From Chloroflexota bacterium (GTDB taxonomy: Bacteria; Chloroflexota; Ktedonobacteria; Ktedonobacterales; Ktedonobacteraceae), in assembly GCA_902812455.1 (NCBI GenBank), contig CADDZH010000003.1, positions 29,181-93,180 on the forward strand: a DNA stretch of 64,000 nt. The letters run 5' to 3'. Below, piece by piece: positions 1 to 7,782 of the stretch. The position numbers and the translations under genes were made by a program. The notes below the pieces were generated by a model. It did not search any database, was not told where the DNA came from, and saw only the letters and a program-made list of their open reading frames with translations. Numbering within the stretch: position 1 is the stretch's first letter; every line of letters begins with the position of its first letter.

Positions 1-102
1 ATCGCGTCGCACATCGCAATACCGGCCTCACCGAACGCCTGCGAAGCTGACGAAAAAGACTTGCCTAATTCCGACCTGTGAAGTAGAATATACGGGTAGA
101 AT

Positions 103-128
103 ACAAAGTTGATAAACTTTGTTATCAA
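103..128. promoter_or_regulatory. Overlapping palindromes upstream of the sulfurtransferase
   Basis: Two dyads overlap here. ACAAAGTT (103-110) pairs with AACTTTGT (115-122), and TTGATAA (109-115) pairs with TTATCAA (122-128). They lie about 90 bp upstream of the sulfurtransferase start and could form an operator. No regulator is adjacent. The rest of 1-218 holds no gene that I recognise; a TATATT-like -10 occurs near 197-202. The regulatory role is an inference. Confidence 0.3.
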
Positions 129-218
129 TAACGAGGCGCTGCCTCACACTCGTGTAGCCCCTCAATTTCGGAGTGGGCTAGTTACATAGAACATTCTATA
201 TTTAGGGAGGAGTTTGCA

Positions 219-1091
219 ATGTCTGACACAGAGACAACCGCAACAGGAACCGGCTATGTCCATCCAGAAGTGCTCGTTGAGACAAGCTGGGTAGCTGACC
301 ATCTCAACGATCCAAACGTTCGCCTGATCGAAGCCGACGAAGACGTACTGCTGTACGAAGTCGGCCATATTCCAGGAGCGGTCAAGCTTGACTGGCATGT
401 CGATGTACAGAACCCGGTCACCCGTGATTTTATCGATCAGAAGGGCTTCGAGCAGTTGATGAGCCGCTGGGGAGTCAGCAACGATACGACGATCGTTTTA
501 TATGGCGATAAGAATAACTGGTATGCCTGTTATTCGTTCTGGCTGTTCCGTATGTACGGCCACAAGAACTTGAAGATCATGAATGGTGGACGCCAGAAAT
601 GGGAGGCCGAAGGTCGCCCGATGACAAAGGAGGTTCCACATTTTGCTCCTACCACCTATCATGCCCAGCCAGCGGACGAGTCGATCCGCGCTTTCCGCGA
701 CGACGTAGCCAGCGGCTTGAGAGACCCGCGGCGTGGCCTGATCGACGTGCGTTCACCGCAGGAGTTCACCGGTGAATTGATCCACATGGTCAACTATCCA
801 CAGGAAGGCGCCCAGCGCGGCGGTCACATTCCCAGCGCACAGAATATTCCCTGGAGTACGGCTGCCAATCCTGACGGCACATTCAAGTCGCCCGAAGAAC
901 TTCGCCAGATTTACCAGTCAAAGGGCATTACACCCGATAAGGATATCATCACCTACTGCCGTATCGGTGAGCGTTCTGCCCATACCTGGTTTGTGCTCAC
1001 CTACCTGCTCGGCTATCCACGTGTGCGCAACTACGATGGCTCCTGGACTGAATGGGGCAACCTGGTGCGCGCTCCTATCGAGAAGCCGTAA
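219..1091 (+). CDS. Thiosulfate sulfurtransferase (two-domain rhodanese)
   Basis: This 290-residue protein has the length and layout of tandem-rhodanese sulfurtransferases, which move sulfane sulfur from thiosulfate (or mercaptopyruvate) to an acceptor such as cyanide or a thiol. The N-terminal rhodanese domain (about 20-135) is the inactive one, with Asp97 in YGDKNN where a cysteine would sit. The C-terminal domain carries the active-site loop CRIGERS with Cys247. A basic sixth position in that loop is typical of thiosulfate-using enzymes. No signal peptide is seen, so it is probably cytoplasmic. The ATG is preceded by AGGGAGGAG. A strong hairpin follows the stop codon at once, so the gene looks monocistronic. 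Confidence 0.93.
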   Translation: MSDTETTATGTGYVHPEVLVETSWVADHLNDPNVRLIEADEDVLLYEVGHIPGAVKLDWHVDVQNPVTRDFIDQKGFEQLMSRWGVSNDTTIVLYGDKNNWYACYSFWLFRMYGHKNLKIMNGGRQKWEAEGRPMTKEVPHFAPTTYHAQPADESIRAFRDDVASGLRDPRRGLIDVRSPQEFTGELIHMVNYPQEGAQRGGHIPSAQNIPWSTAANPDGTFKSPEELRQIYQSKGITPDKDIITYCRIGERSAHTWFVLTYLLGYPRVRNYDGSWTEWGNLVRAPIEKP

Positions 1092-1100
1092 ATGAAATGC

Positions 1101-1136
1101 TGGGGCGCAATAATCGTAATTGCGCCCCATGTTTTT
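1101..1136 (+). terminator. Rho-independent terminator of the sulfurtransferase gene
   Basis: A perfect 10-bp stem, TGGGGCGCAA (1101-1110) with TTGCGCCCCA (1120-1129), has a 9-nt loop and is followed by TGTTTTT. It begins 10 nt after the sulfurtransferase stop codon. It overlaps the first codons of the longest possible reading of the next gene, which argues that the next gene starts further downstream. Confidence 0.85.
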
Positions 1137-1154
1137 GCCCTCGTGTTGTTGCTT

Positions 1155-1664
1155 ATGCACGCGGCTCGTCTATATATCCTCTGTGGCTTACCCTTTGCAG
1201 GTAAAACAACGCTGGCGAAGCGCCTGGCGGAGCGCTTCGGCTTTGTGCATCTCGATATGGATCGGATCAACAGTATACTTGGTGTCGGATTGAATGGCGA
1301 GGCCATAACACCGGAGCAATGGGATAGAACCTATGCTGAATGTTACCGGCAACTGGAGGAGTATTTGCAGGCCGGGCAAACGGTGATTTTCGATACAGCA
1401 GCGTTTACCAGGGCGCAGCGAGATGAATTGCGCGCTATTGCCGGCAAGCGAAATGTACCCACACAGGTCATTTATCTCGCTATATCAGAGGAAGAGGCCA
1501 GGCGGCGTTGGCAGCAAAACAGAGTCACGCAACAAAGGTATGATGTGCGTGACGAAGATTTTGACCAGGTCGCGAGGCATTTCGAGCCGCCAGCGCCGGA
1601 TGAACATGTGATTGTGTATGAGCCGCCGCAACCTCTTGATGATTGGATTCATCAGCACTTCTGA
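1155..1664 (+). CDS. P-loop kinase-like ATPase (zeta-toxin/AAA_33 type)
   Basis: This protein of about 169 residues starts with a beta strand and the P-loop GLPFAGKT, followed by HLDMDRIN, a DTAAF segment and an arginine-rich lid ([12 protein letters not shown]). This is the layout of small AAA_33 kinases related to chloramphenicol phosphotransferase and to polynucleotide or gluconate kinases. The substrate cannot be told. An upstream ATG at 1092 exists, but that start would place the transcription terminator inside the coding region, so the ATG at 1155 is preferred. No convincing ribosome-binding site is seen for either start. The gene stands alone before the sufU-like gene. Confidence 0.75.
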   Translation: MHAARLYILCGLPFAGKTTLAKRLAERFGFVHLDMDRINSILGVGLNGEAITPEQWDRTYAECYRQLEEYLQAGQTVIFDTAAFTRAQRDELRAIAGKRNVPTQVIYLAISEEEARRRWQQNRVTQQRYDVRDEDFDQVARHFEPPAPDEHVIVYEPPQPLDDWIHQHF

Positions 1665-1697
1665 GTATGAATTTTGTGGGGGAGGGATGAATAGGTC

Positions 1698-1743
1698 GTA
1701 GGGCCGATGAATCGGCGCTGGGCGCGATAAATCGGCCCCTACA
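1698..1743. repeat. Short imperfect palindromic repeat
   Basis: GTAGGGCCGATGAATCGGC (1698-1716) is the near-inverse of the segment ending in ATCGGCCCCTAC (to 1743), with one base inserted and two mismatches. It is GC-rich, lies in a noncoding gap, and has no T-tract. It looks like a REP-type interspersed palindrome rather than a terminator. Confidence 0.45.
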
Positions 1744-1887
1744 TTCGGTTGCCGGTAACTTGCTCATACACCCATAAGGAATAGATGAAGACCGAGCTGC
1801 TGTTGTATACTATGAGCAAGGTTGCCGGGTGTGGTCAAGGTATCCCACGCCTATTGCATATGTTTTAGTTTGAGAGAGCACATATCT

Positions 1888-2289
1888 ATGGATCGTCAAG
1901 AAGCCATCGAATTTTTAATGGATCACTATGAAAATCCGCGCAATTACGGGCCTTTGGAGCATGCAGATATCAGCCTGACTGGCGGGAACCCTGGTTGCGC
2001 CGACCGTATCGCTATTCATGCCTGTTTTGACAAGGACGGCAAGCTGGAGGACGTACGCTGGGAAGGCGAGGGCTGCACGATCAGCCGCGCCGCCGCTTCC
2101 TACGTGACGGAACTCGTGCAGGGAATGTCGGCAGAAGAAGTTGAAAGCATGAGCTTTGAGGACCTCATCGAACAGCTTGGTCGTGAGCTAGTGATGACAC
2201 GCCCGACATGCGCAACTCTGGCTCTCGGCACACTGAAGCAGGGCGTTCACGAGTATCAGATGCGTAAATCTGCCGCAGAAACCCCTTGA
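1888..2289 (+). CDS. sufU: Fe-S cluster assembly scaffold, SufU/NifU-N type
   Basis: The 133-residue protein matches the U-type scaffold fold. It keeps the three conserved ligands: Cys37 in GNPGCAD (with Asp39), Cys63 in GEGCTISRAAAS, and Cys108 in RPTCATLALGTL. In Gram-positive SufU these bind zinc and the protein accepts sulfur from SufS; in NifU/IscU they hold the nascent cluster. A longer reading from 1822 exists, but homology starts at MDRQEAI and a GAGAG motif precedes the ATG at 1888. No sufS or sufBCD genes are adjacent, so partner genes must lie elsewhere. Confidence 0.88.
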   Translation: MDRQEAIEFLMDHYENPRNYGPLEHADISLTGGNPGCADRIAIHACFDKDGKLEDVRWEGEGCTISRAAASYVTELVQGMSAEEVESMSFEDLIEQLGRELVMTRPTCATLALGTLKQGVHEYQMRKSAAETP

Positions 2290-2334
2290 GGGGCTCGTCT
2301 AACGAAGCTACACATTAAGGGCGATGAAATGTAG

Positions 2335-2355
2335 TGGCCTCCACAATGGAGGCCA
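2335..2355. terminator. Hairpin between convergent genes
   Basis: A perfect 9-bp stem, TGGCCTCCA (2335-2343) with TGGAGGCCA (2347-2355), and a 3-nt loop sit between the convergent sufU-like gene and the uracil-DNA glycosylase gene. No T-run follows on either strand, so it may be a weak bidirectional terminator or simply an mRNA 3'-end hairpin. Confidence 0.45.
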
Positions 2356-2390
2356 GGCTTGTGGGGACCAGAGTTCTGTATACCATGCCT

Positions 2391-3014
2391 CTATAGCCCA
2401 TACTTTACGCGCCATTCTGCCAGCAGGCGCAATGCTTGTCGCAGAAGTTCCTGGTGCGCCGGATCATTCAGCCAGCGGCTCACCCCTGAGGGATGTGGCA
2501 GGGGCAAAAGCAGCGTCCCATCTCGTTCCTCGAATGTCCCTATGATCTCCTCTAATCGCGCCTTGCCCAGAAACGCCTCAATAGCCATCGATCCTACCAG
2601 CAGGATAACTTTGGGACGTAAGAGGCGCATTTCGGCCTCAAGAAAGGGGCGGCAAAGCTCGACTTCCTGTGGCGATGGGCGCCGGTCTCCATTGCCCTTT
2701 GGACTGCGACCCGGATCGCAATGCGTGAGCGAACTCAGATAGGTATGCTCGTGCAGGTAGCGGGGAGGGAAGCCGGCCTGCTCCAGCCATTTTTGCAAGA
2801 CACGCCCGGCAGGCCCGCTGAAGGGAATACCCTTTGCAACAGAGCGGTGCCCAGGAGCCTGCCCAATGACCAGGATTTTATCACCGGCACGCCCGCTCAC
2901 GATGGGTTGGGCAACAGGAATGTAGCCATGCTCCTGGCAGAGGCGGCAGCTCTTAATGCGCTCCTGTAGAAGCGCGATCTCTCTTTGTTGCTGGCTCTTC
3001 AAGACTTCTGTCAT
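2391..3014 (-). CDS. Uracil-DNA glycosylase, Fe-S (family 4/5) type
   Basis: The 207-residue protein removes uracil from DNA as the first step of base-excision repair. Motif A is GQAPG (51-55) and motif B is HPSGVSRW near the C-terminus. Cys23, Cys26, Cys99 and Cys121 follow the four-cysteine pattern that binds a [4Fe-4S] cluster in family 4 and 5 enzymes. Its ATG overlaps the stop of the upstream flavin reductase gene in an ATGA, so the two are translationally coupled. The motifs do not clearly separate family 4 from family 5. Confidence 0.87.
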   Translation of the reverse strand: MTEVLKSQQQREIALLQERIKSCRLCQEHGYIPVAQPIVSGRAGDKILVIGQAPGHRSVAKGIPFSGPAGRVLQKWLEQAGFPPRYLHEHTYLSSLTHCDPGRSPKGNGDRRPSPQEVELCRPFLEAEMRLLRPKVILLVGSMAIEAFLGKARLEEIIGTFEERDGTLLLPLPHPSGVSRWLNDPAHQELLRQALRLLAEWRVKYGL

Positions 3015-3604
3015 TTTGCGAGGCTTGGCTTGACGTAATCATGCGTAAGGTGACGATACTTTCCCCGGTAATACATCAGGGGCAGTTTCTCATCGGCGTT
3101 ATGGCTATTGGCTCCCGGCTCCTCGATCAAGGTAGCTCGCTGCAATCCCTCTTCGCCAGCAAAAGCAACGTATCCCATTGTGCCCATGGCCTCGACCTGC
3201 CCGAGAAAGATCACATGGTCTCCGCCTGGATATTCGGCCACGACGCGAGCATCGATAAAGGCCAGCACGTCATCAATGATAGGTGCCCCTGTGGCGGCAA
3301 TATGATAACCGGCATGACAAAAATGTTCATATCGCTCTGGAGTTGAACCGGCGAAGCAGCGTGAGAGCCGCTCTTGCTCGGTGGTGAGCATATTGACTGC
3401 AAAAGCCCGGCTCTCGCGAATGAGCGGGAGGGTATGGCTCAGAAGATCGATACAGACCAGCACCAATGGAGGCTCAAGTGAAACTGAACAGAAGGCGTTG
3501 ACAGTGATGCCTGCAACCCTTCCTTGACTGGAAGTAGTAACAACTGATACACCCGTTGCAAATTGACCCGCCACTTGCCGGAAGAAATCTTTTTCAATTG
3601 CCAT
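3011..3604 (-). CDS. Flavin reductase family protein (FMN-binding)
   Basis: The 197-residue protein has the flavin-reductase split-barrel signature: an N-terminal RQVAGQFATGVSVVTT, then GITVNAFCSVSLEPPLVLVCID, and FAVNML. These enzymes bind FMN or FAD and supply reduced flavin to monooxygenases, or act directly as oxidoreductases. No monooxygenase is adjacent. It is the first gene of a two-gene operon with the uracil-DNA glycosylase. The 50 bp upstream of its ATG are AT-rich and probably hold the promoter. The substrate cannot be told from sequence. Confidence 0.82.
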   Translation of the reverse strand: MAIEKDFFRQVAGQFATGVSVVTTSSQGRVAGITVNAFCSVSLEPPLVLVCIDLLSHTLPLIRESRAFAVNMLTTEQERLSRCFAGSTPERYEHFCHAGYHIAATGAPIIDDVLAFIDARVVAEYPGGDHVIFLGQVEAMGTMGYVAFAGEEGLQRATLIEEPGANSHNADEKLPLMYYRGKYRHLTHDYVKPSLAK

Positions 3605-3728
3605 GGAATAGATACCCTTTATCCGATAACGTTGGATACGTTTCTTATTTTTGTTTGTAGTATCATTCTAAGTAACTTTCTTGTCAACTGTACCTAAGTT
3701 CAGGATGCAGTTTTTACATGCACTTCGG

Positions 3729-3758
3729 TTGACATTTCCAATGCTGGTTACATATAAT
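3729..3758 (+). promoter_or_regulatory. Consensus promoter of the cobalamin riboswitch transcript
   Basis: A perfect TTGACA (3729-3734) and a perfect TATAAT (3753-3758) are separated by 18 bp. Transcription should start near 3765, just before the first riboswitch helix at 3774. An inverted repeat, GTTACAT (3747-3753) with ATGTAAC (3769-3775), brackets the -10 element. Confidence 0.8.
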
Positions 3759-3773
3759 CCATAACATAATGTA

Positions 3774-4054
3774 ACACCGGGTGGCTATGATTGCACGTGT
3801 CCGGCTTTTTGGAAGGCCGGGTCGTGCAACAGGCAGAATAGGGAAGCCGGTGAAAGTCCGGCACAGTCGCGCTACCGTGACTGGCGAGTAGCTTGCCTTC
3901 CAGGTATTCCCGATCTATCTTTCGAGAGACGAAAGCCGGGAAGCCTGGGGAAAAGCCACTGCTTCGAATGTGTAAGAGTGTTTCTTACATTGTTCGGGTG
4001 GGAAGGCAAGGCAAGCCGCGTTTGCAGCCAGGAGTCGGGAGACCTGCCCGGTGT
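3774..4054 (+). promoter_or_regulatory. Cobalamin (adenosylcobalamin) riboswitch
   Basis: The RNA shows the class hallmarks: GGGAAGCCGGTGAAAGTCC near 3841-3859, GCACAGTCGCGCTACCGTGA just after it, and GCCAGGAGTCGGGAGACCTGCC near 4027-4048 as the 3' B12 box. The closing helix can be seen: ACACCGGG (3774-3781) pairs with CCCGGTGT (4047-4054). It lies between a consensus promoter and a btuF-like gene. Cobalamin binding normally lowers expression of the downstream uptake genes. Confidence 0.92.
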
Positions 4055-4139
4055 GTGGAAGAACGACTCGCCGCGTGATCGGCAACTTCACGCGCGTTGT
4101 CGCCAGGCTCATGTTCCTTCGCGTAAGAGGAGCGAGCTA

Positions 4140-4230
4140 CCGGGACATCGATAGCAATACATGCGCCTTCACTTGTCTTTGGTTGATCTCTCCACGCGAG
4201 GTGACAACGAGCGTTAGACTGTCCCGGAGG
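4140..4230 (+). promoter_or_regulatory. Candidate expression platform masking the btuF ribosome-binding site
   Basis: CCGGGACA (4140-4147) is complementary to TGTCCCGG (4220-4227). The latter runs into the Shine-Dalgarno GGAGG (4226-4230), ten bases before the ATG at 4240. This fits translational control by the upstream riboswitch. No oligo-T terminator is seen between the aptamer and the gene. The pairing is visible in sequence; its regulatory role is inferred. Confidence 0.5.
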
Positions 4231-4239
4231 TTATAACTC

Positions 4240-5229
4240 ATGCGCTCCTATGTCATCTCTTCTCGTATCGTAATGGTGTTGCTTCTGGCGTTGCTGCTCT
4301 TTCTAGCAGCCTGTGGGCAGACTTCGCCATCCGCCGCCGGCGGGACGCTGGCTCCTACGCCGACGCCTGCCCTGGATGCCTACGGCACGCCGATAGCGTT
4401 TCCTTCCAGAGCACCCCAGCGTATTATCTCGATGGTGCCAACGACCAGCGATATGCTGGCTGCCCTTCACCTGGATAAGAAAGTGGTCGCAGTAGATTCC
4501 TATACTGTCTATCCGCCAGATCTCGCCTCGCTGCCCAAAATCTCAACCTTTGGCAAGTATAACGTCGAGCAGATCGTTGCTCTCAAGCCCGATCTTGTTC
4601 TGAGCTACGGCCAGGATACGAAGCAATATGATTTTCAACTTGAGAAGCTGGGTGAGCATGTCGTAGACTTGCCTTCGACGAACCTGTCTGGCATTTTCCA
4701 GGAAATGCTGGTAGTAGGACGCCTCACATTTACACAAAATACCGCCCAGCAGGTAGTACACCAGCTCCAGCAGCAAGTAAATCAGATTAAGGCGGCTGTC
4801 GCGGGCACAACGGCTCCCACAGTACTGCTTGAACTGGATTACAGTAATCCTGCCGCTCCTTATGTCTTTGGCGGGGGCTCTTATGGAGATGAACTGCTGC
4901 AGGATGCCAACGGCATCAATATTTTCCATAACAATACAAGTAATGGAGGCTTCCCCCAGGTGACCAATGAAGCTATTATCAGCGCGAACCCGCAGGTGAT
5001 CATCCTCACCGAAGAAATAGCCTATGGTGTCACTGTGGCTTCTGTGTACAGGCGGCCAAACTGGGAAAATATAGCGGCAGTAAAAGATCATCGCGTCTAT
5101 CAAATTGGTCCCAGCCTGATAGGGCATCCAGGGCCGCGCACGGTGCAATGGTTACAATGCCTGGCCCAGGTGCTCCACCCGGACAAATTCACGACACCTT
5201 TGCCATCGTATTGCGCCGCCACCGATTAG
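4240..5229 (+). CDS. btuF: Cobalamin ABC transporter substrate-binding lipoprotein
   Basis: The 329-residue protein has a lipoprotein signal with lipobox LAAC at Cys25, followed by a proline-rich linker (about 30-50). The body is a periplasmic-binding-protein-2 (TroA-like) domain with RIISMVPTTSDMLAAL, VVAVDSYTVYP and VEQIVALKPDLVLSYG, typical of BtuF and siderophore-binding proteins. It would be membrane-anchored and deliver the corrinoid to the permease. The upstream cobalamin riboswitch makes B12 or a precursor the likely ligand. The next gene starts 21 nt downstream. Confidence 0.88.
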   Translation: MRSYVISSRIVMVLLLALLLFLAACGQTSPSAAGGTLAPTPTPALDAYGTPIAFPSRAPQRIISMVPTTSDMLAALHLDKKVVAVDSYTVYPPDLASLPKISTFGKYNVEQIVALKPDLVLSYGQDTKQYDFQLEKLGEHVVDLPSTNLSGIFQEMLVVGRLTFTQNTAQQVVHQLQQQVNQIKAAVAGTTAPTVLLELDYSNPAAPYVFGGGSYGDELLQDANGINIFHNNTSNGGFPQVTNEAIISANPQVIILTEEIAYGVTVASVYRRPNWENIAAVKDHRVYQIGPSLIGHPGPRTVQWLQCLAQVLHPDKFTTPLPSYCAATD

Positions 5230-5250
5230 GCAAGCTGCGGAGGCAAGAGC

Positions 5251-6357
5251 ATGACCATCAAGAACACGGCTATTGAGACGGCAAGCCGCAGGCGATCAGT
5301 CACCGCCTTATGGCGCCAGTTGCAGGGCTACTTTGTTTTTCCGCTCCTGAGCCTGACGCTGCTGGTTACCATTCTTATAGCCGTGAGCTTTGGTTCGACG
5401 CCCATTCCGGTTAGCACCATTGCGCAGGTTTTGCTCAATGGCACAGGCCTGTTTCATTTTGCCCGGCACTGGGATCCAACTACCGAGCTGATTATATGGC
5501 AGATACGCATGCCTGTTGTCATCGGTGCCGCCCTGGTTGGCGCTGCCCTTGCTGTCGCGGGCGCTCTCTTCCAGGGCATGTTGCGCAATCCCCTGGCCGA
5601 TCCCTTTCTGATCGGCACCTCATCAGGCGCGGCGTTAGGGGCAACCGTCGCCTTTGTGCTCCCACTTGACACTGTATATGGCGCGCTTTTCCCCATCACT
5701 CCTATCTTCGCGTTTATCGGCGCAATGCTGGCTGTGCTGTTCGTCTATGCCATTGCTCGTACCGGCAGTCATACCCCAGTCGTAACTTTGCTGTTAGCTG
5801 GCGTGGTGGTCAATGCTGTCCTGGTTGCTCTCCAGACCCTCATCTTAACACTCAGCCAGTTCTCCAACCTTGGCCTGCAGGCCCTTTTCAACTGGGTTTC
5901 CGGGGGGATAGCTGTGACAAGCTGGCCACCGGTCTTTGTCGTAGGCGGCATTATCCTTGCCGGTATCATCGTCTCTCTCGCTCTTGCCGGCGGGCTGGAT
6001 GCTTTTGCCTTAGGCGAGGAGGGTGCAGCGCATCTGGGCCTGCATGTTGAGCGCCGCAAGTTCATCATCATTATGCTGGGCTCGCTGCTGACCTCGGCAG
6101 CCGTCTCGATCAGCGGCTTGATTGGTTTCGTTGGCCTGATCATTCCTCATGCCATGCGCCTCTTGCTGGGGCCAGGCCATCGCCAGCTATTACCGGCGTC
6201 GGCGCTGGCTGGCGCTATCTTTCTCACGCTGGCCGATGTGCTGGCGCGCACTGTTATTGCACCGGCTGTATTACCTGTTGGCATCTTCACAGCCCTCGTA
6301 GGTGCTCCCTTTTTCCTCTTCCTGCTCAGGAGAAGTAAGCGAGAATACCGATGGTGA
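5251..6357 (+). CDS. btuC: FecCD-family ABC permease, cobalamin uptake
   Basis: The 368-residue membrane protein has about ten hydrophobic segments and the family motifs RMPVVIGAALVGAALAVAGALFQGMLRNPLADPFLIGTSS (about 90-125) and GLIGFVGLIIPHAMRLLLGPGHRQLLPASAL (about 290-320), the latter part of the ATPase-coupling loop. FecCD permeases carry vitamin B12 or ferric siderophores; the operon context points to B12. The hydrophilic N-terminus (1-25) is slightly long. Its 3' end overlaps the ATPase gene by 7 bp, so the two are translationally coupled. Confidence 0.9.
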   Translation: MTIKNTAIETASRRRSVTALWRQLQGYFVFPLLSLTLLVTILIAVSFGSTPIPVSTIAQVLLNGTGLFHFARHWDPTTELIIWQIRMPVVIGAALVGAALAVAGALFQGMLRNPLADPFLIGTSSGAALGATVAFVLPLDTVYGALFPITPIFAFIGAMLAVLFVYAIARTGSHTPVVTLLLAGVVVNAVLVALQTLILTLSQFSNLGLQALFNWVSGGIAVTSWPPVFVVGGIILAGIIVSLALAGGLDAFALGEEGAAHLGLHVERRKFIIIMLGSLLTSAAVSISGLIGFVGLIIPHAMRLLLGPGHRQLLPASALAGAIFLTLADVLARTVIAPAVLPVGIFTALVGAPFFLFLLRRSKREYRW

Positions 6358-7700
6358 TTGATAAATCTCTTCTCCTGTATGTTGACGGTGTAACATTTGG
6401 TTATGAGCGAGAGCCGCTTTTGTACGATGTTCGCCAGCAGGTCTCTGCTGGCGAAATGGTGGGCCTGCTTGGACCGAATGGCTCCGGCAAGACCACCCTG
6501 CTTCGCCTCATCAGCGGTGTCTTGCGTCCTCAAAAGGGACGGGTGCTATTCGAGGGTCGTGACCTGAGTCAATGGGGCAGGCGTGGCATTGCTCAGCGTA
6601 TTGCGGTCGTGCCACAGGAGCTCTACATGCCGTTTGCCTTTACCGTTGAGCAGATGGTGAGCCTGGGGCGCACGCCCTTCATACATTTCCTCGGCTCGCC
6701 CACAAAGCGCGACCGGCAAGTCGTGCAGAACGCTATGCAGGCTGCTGATATTGCGCCACTGGCTCAACGCGTCTTTAATGAGCTGAGCGGTGGCGAGCGG
6801 CAGCGCGTACTGATCGCTATGGCGCTGGCCCAGGAGCCCAAACTGCTCCTCTTAGATGAACCGACTGCACACCTCGACATAAAATACCAGGTTGAAACGC
6901 TGGAATTAGTGCAGCACCTGAATCGCGAACTCGGCGTGACAGTCATTGCCGCTATGCATGATCTGAACCTTGCAGCCCGTTACTTCCCGCGCCTCTTGCT
7001 ATTTCAACGCGGTATCGTGGCCGATGCTGGTCCGGCTGAAGTCTTGCAGCCAGAACTCTTAAGCCGCGTTTATGGCATCAATGTTCAGGTCGGCATCTTG
7101 CGTGGCGCCGAGCACATCAGTGTCTTGCCGCCGGGTGTGACCGCGCCCGAGGATGACGAGGGCAGAGTTGTCCAGCCAAAGGTTCATGTTATAGCAGGCG
7201 GCGGTTCGGGCGAGCTCATTATGCGCGGGCTGGCAGATGTGCATATCCCTTTTGTCGCCGGGGCGCTCAATGTCGGCGATAGTGATCATATGCTCGCCTT
7301 GCGTCTTGCCAGCAAAGTGCTTACCGAGCAACCTTATGCATCTATTTCACCCTCTGTGGCAGCAGAGGTGCGGGCAAGTCTCGCCCAGGTATCTATATTA
7401 ATCGTCTGTCCCATGCCGATTGGCCCCGGCAATCTTATCTTGCTACAAGAAGCTGTAAAGGCAGCGCGGCAGGGATTACCGGTTGTCTTATTTGTCCCTG
7501 CTCAAACTCAACGAGAGGATTCCAGTGTACAGGGTGAATCAAAGATGATGGGCAGAGATAAGATGTCATATGCTGATATGGCAACTCGCGATTATACAGG
7601 TGGCGAAGGTGTTAAAGCTCTGGAAGCGCTTCTCCAGTCAGGGGCCTTTGTTGCGACATCGGTTAGCGAGGCTATTGAGATTGCCAGGCAACACATCTAA
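6351..7700 (+). CDS. btuD: Cobalamin ABC transporter ATPase with extra C-terminal domain
   Basis: Residues 1-255 form a complete ABC ATPase: Walker A GPNGSGKT (41-48), signature LSGGERQ (145-151), Walker B LLLLDEPTA (166-173) and switch histidine in AAMHDLN. It powers import with the preceding permease. BtuD proteins normally end near residue 250-260; this one has about 180 further residues. That part opens with a glycine-rich KVHVIAGGGSGE, contains FVAGALNVGD and ILIVCPMPIGPGN, and looks like an alpha/beta nucleotide- or corrinoid-binding domain. I do not recognise it as CbiZ or as another named salvage domain. Confidence 0.88.
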   Translation: MVIDKSLLLYVDGVTFGYEREPLLYDVRQQVSAGEMVGLLGPNGSGKTTLLRLISGVLRPQKGRVLFEGRDLSQWGRRGIAQRIAVVPQELYMPFAFTVEQMVSLGRTPFIHFLGSPTKRDRQVVQNAMQAADIAPLAQRVFNELSGGERQRVLIAMALAQEPKLLLLDEPTAHLDIKYQVETLELVQHLNRELGVTVIAAMHDLNLAARYFPRLLLFQRGIVADAGPAEVLQPELLSRVYGINVQVGILRGAEHISVLPPGVTAPEDDEGRVVQPKVHVIAGGGSGELIMRGLADVHIPFVAGALNVGDSDHMLALRLASKVLTEQPYASISPSVAAEVRASLAQVSILIVCPMPIGPGNLILLQEAVKAARQGLPVVLFVPAQTQREDSSVQGESKMMGRDKMSYADMATRDYTGGEGVKALEALLQSGAFVATSVSEAIEIARQHI

Positions 7701-7782
7701 ATAGCCATAATATCGAACATCTTGCATTTTCTCCTCAACTCATGCATAATGCACGAAAACTGTTGTGGGAGATTTGTTATCT

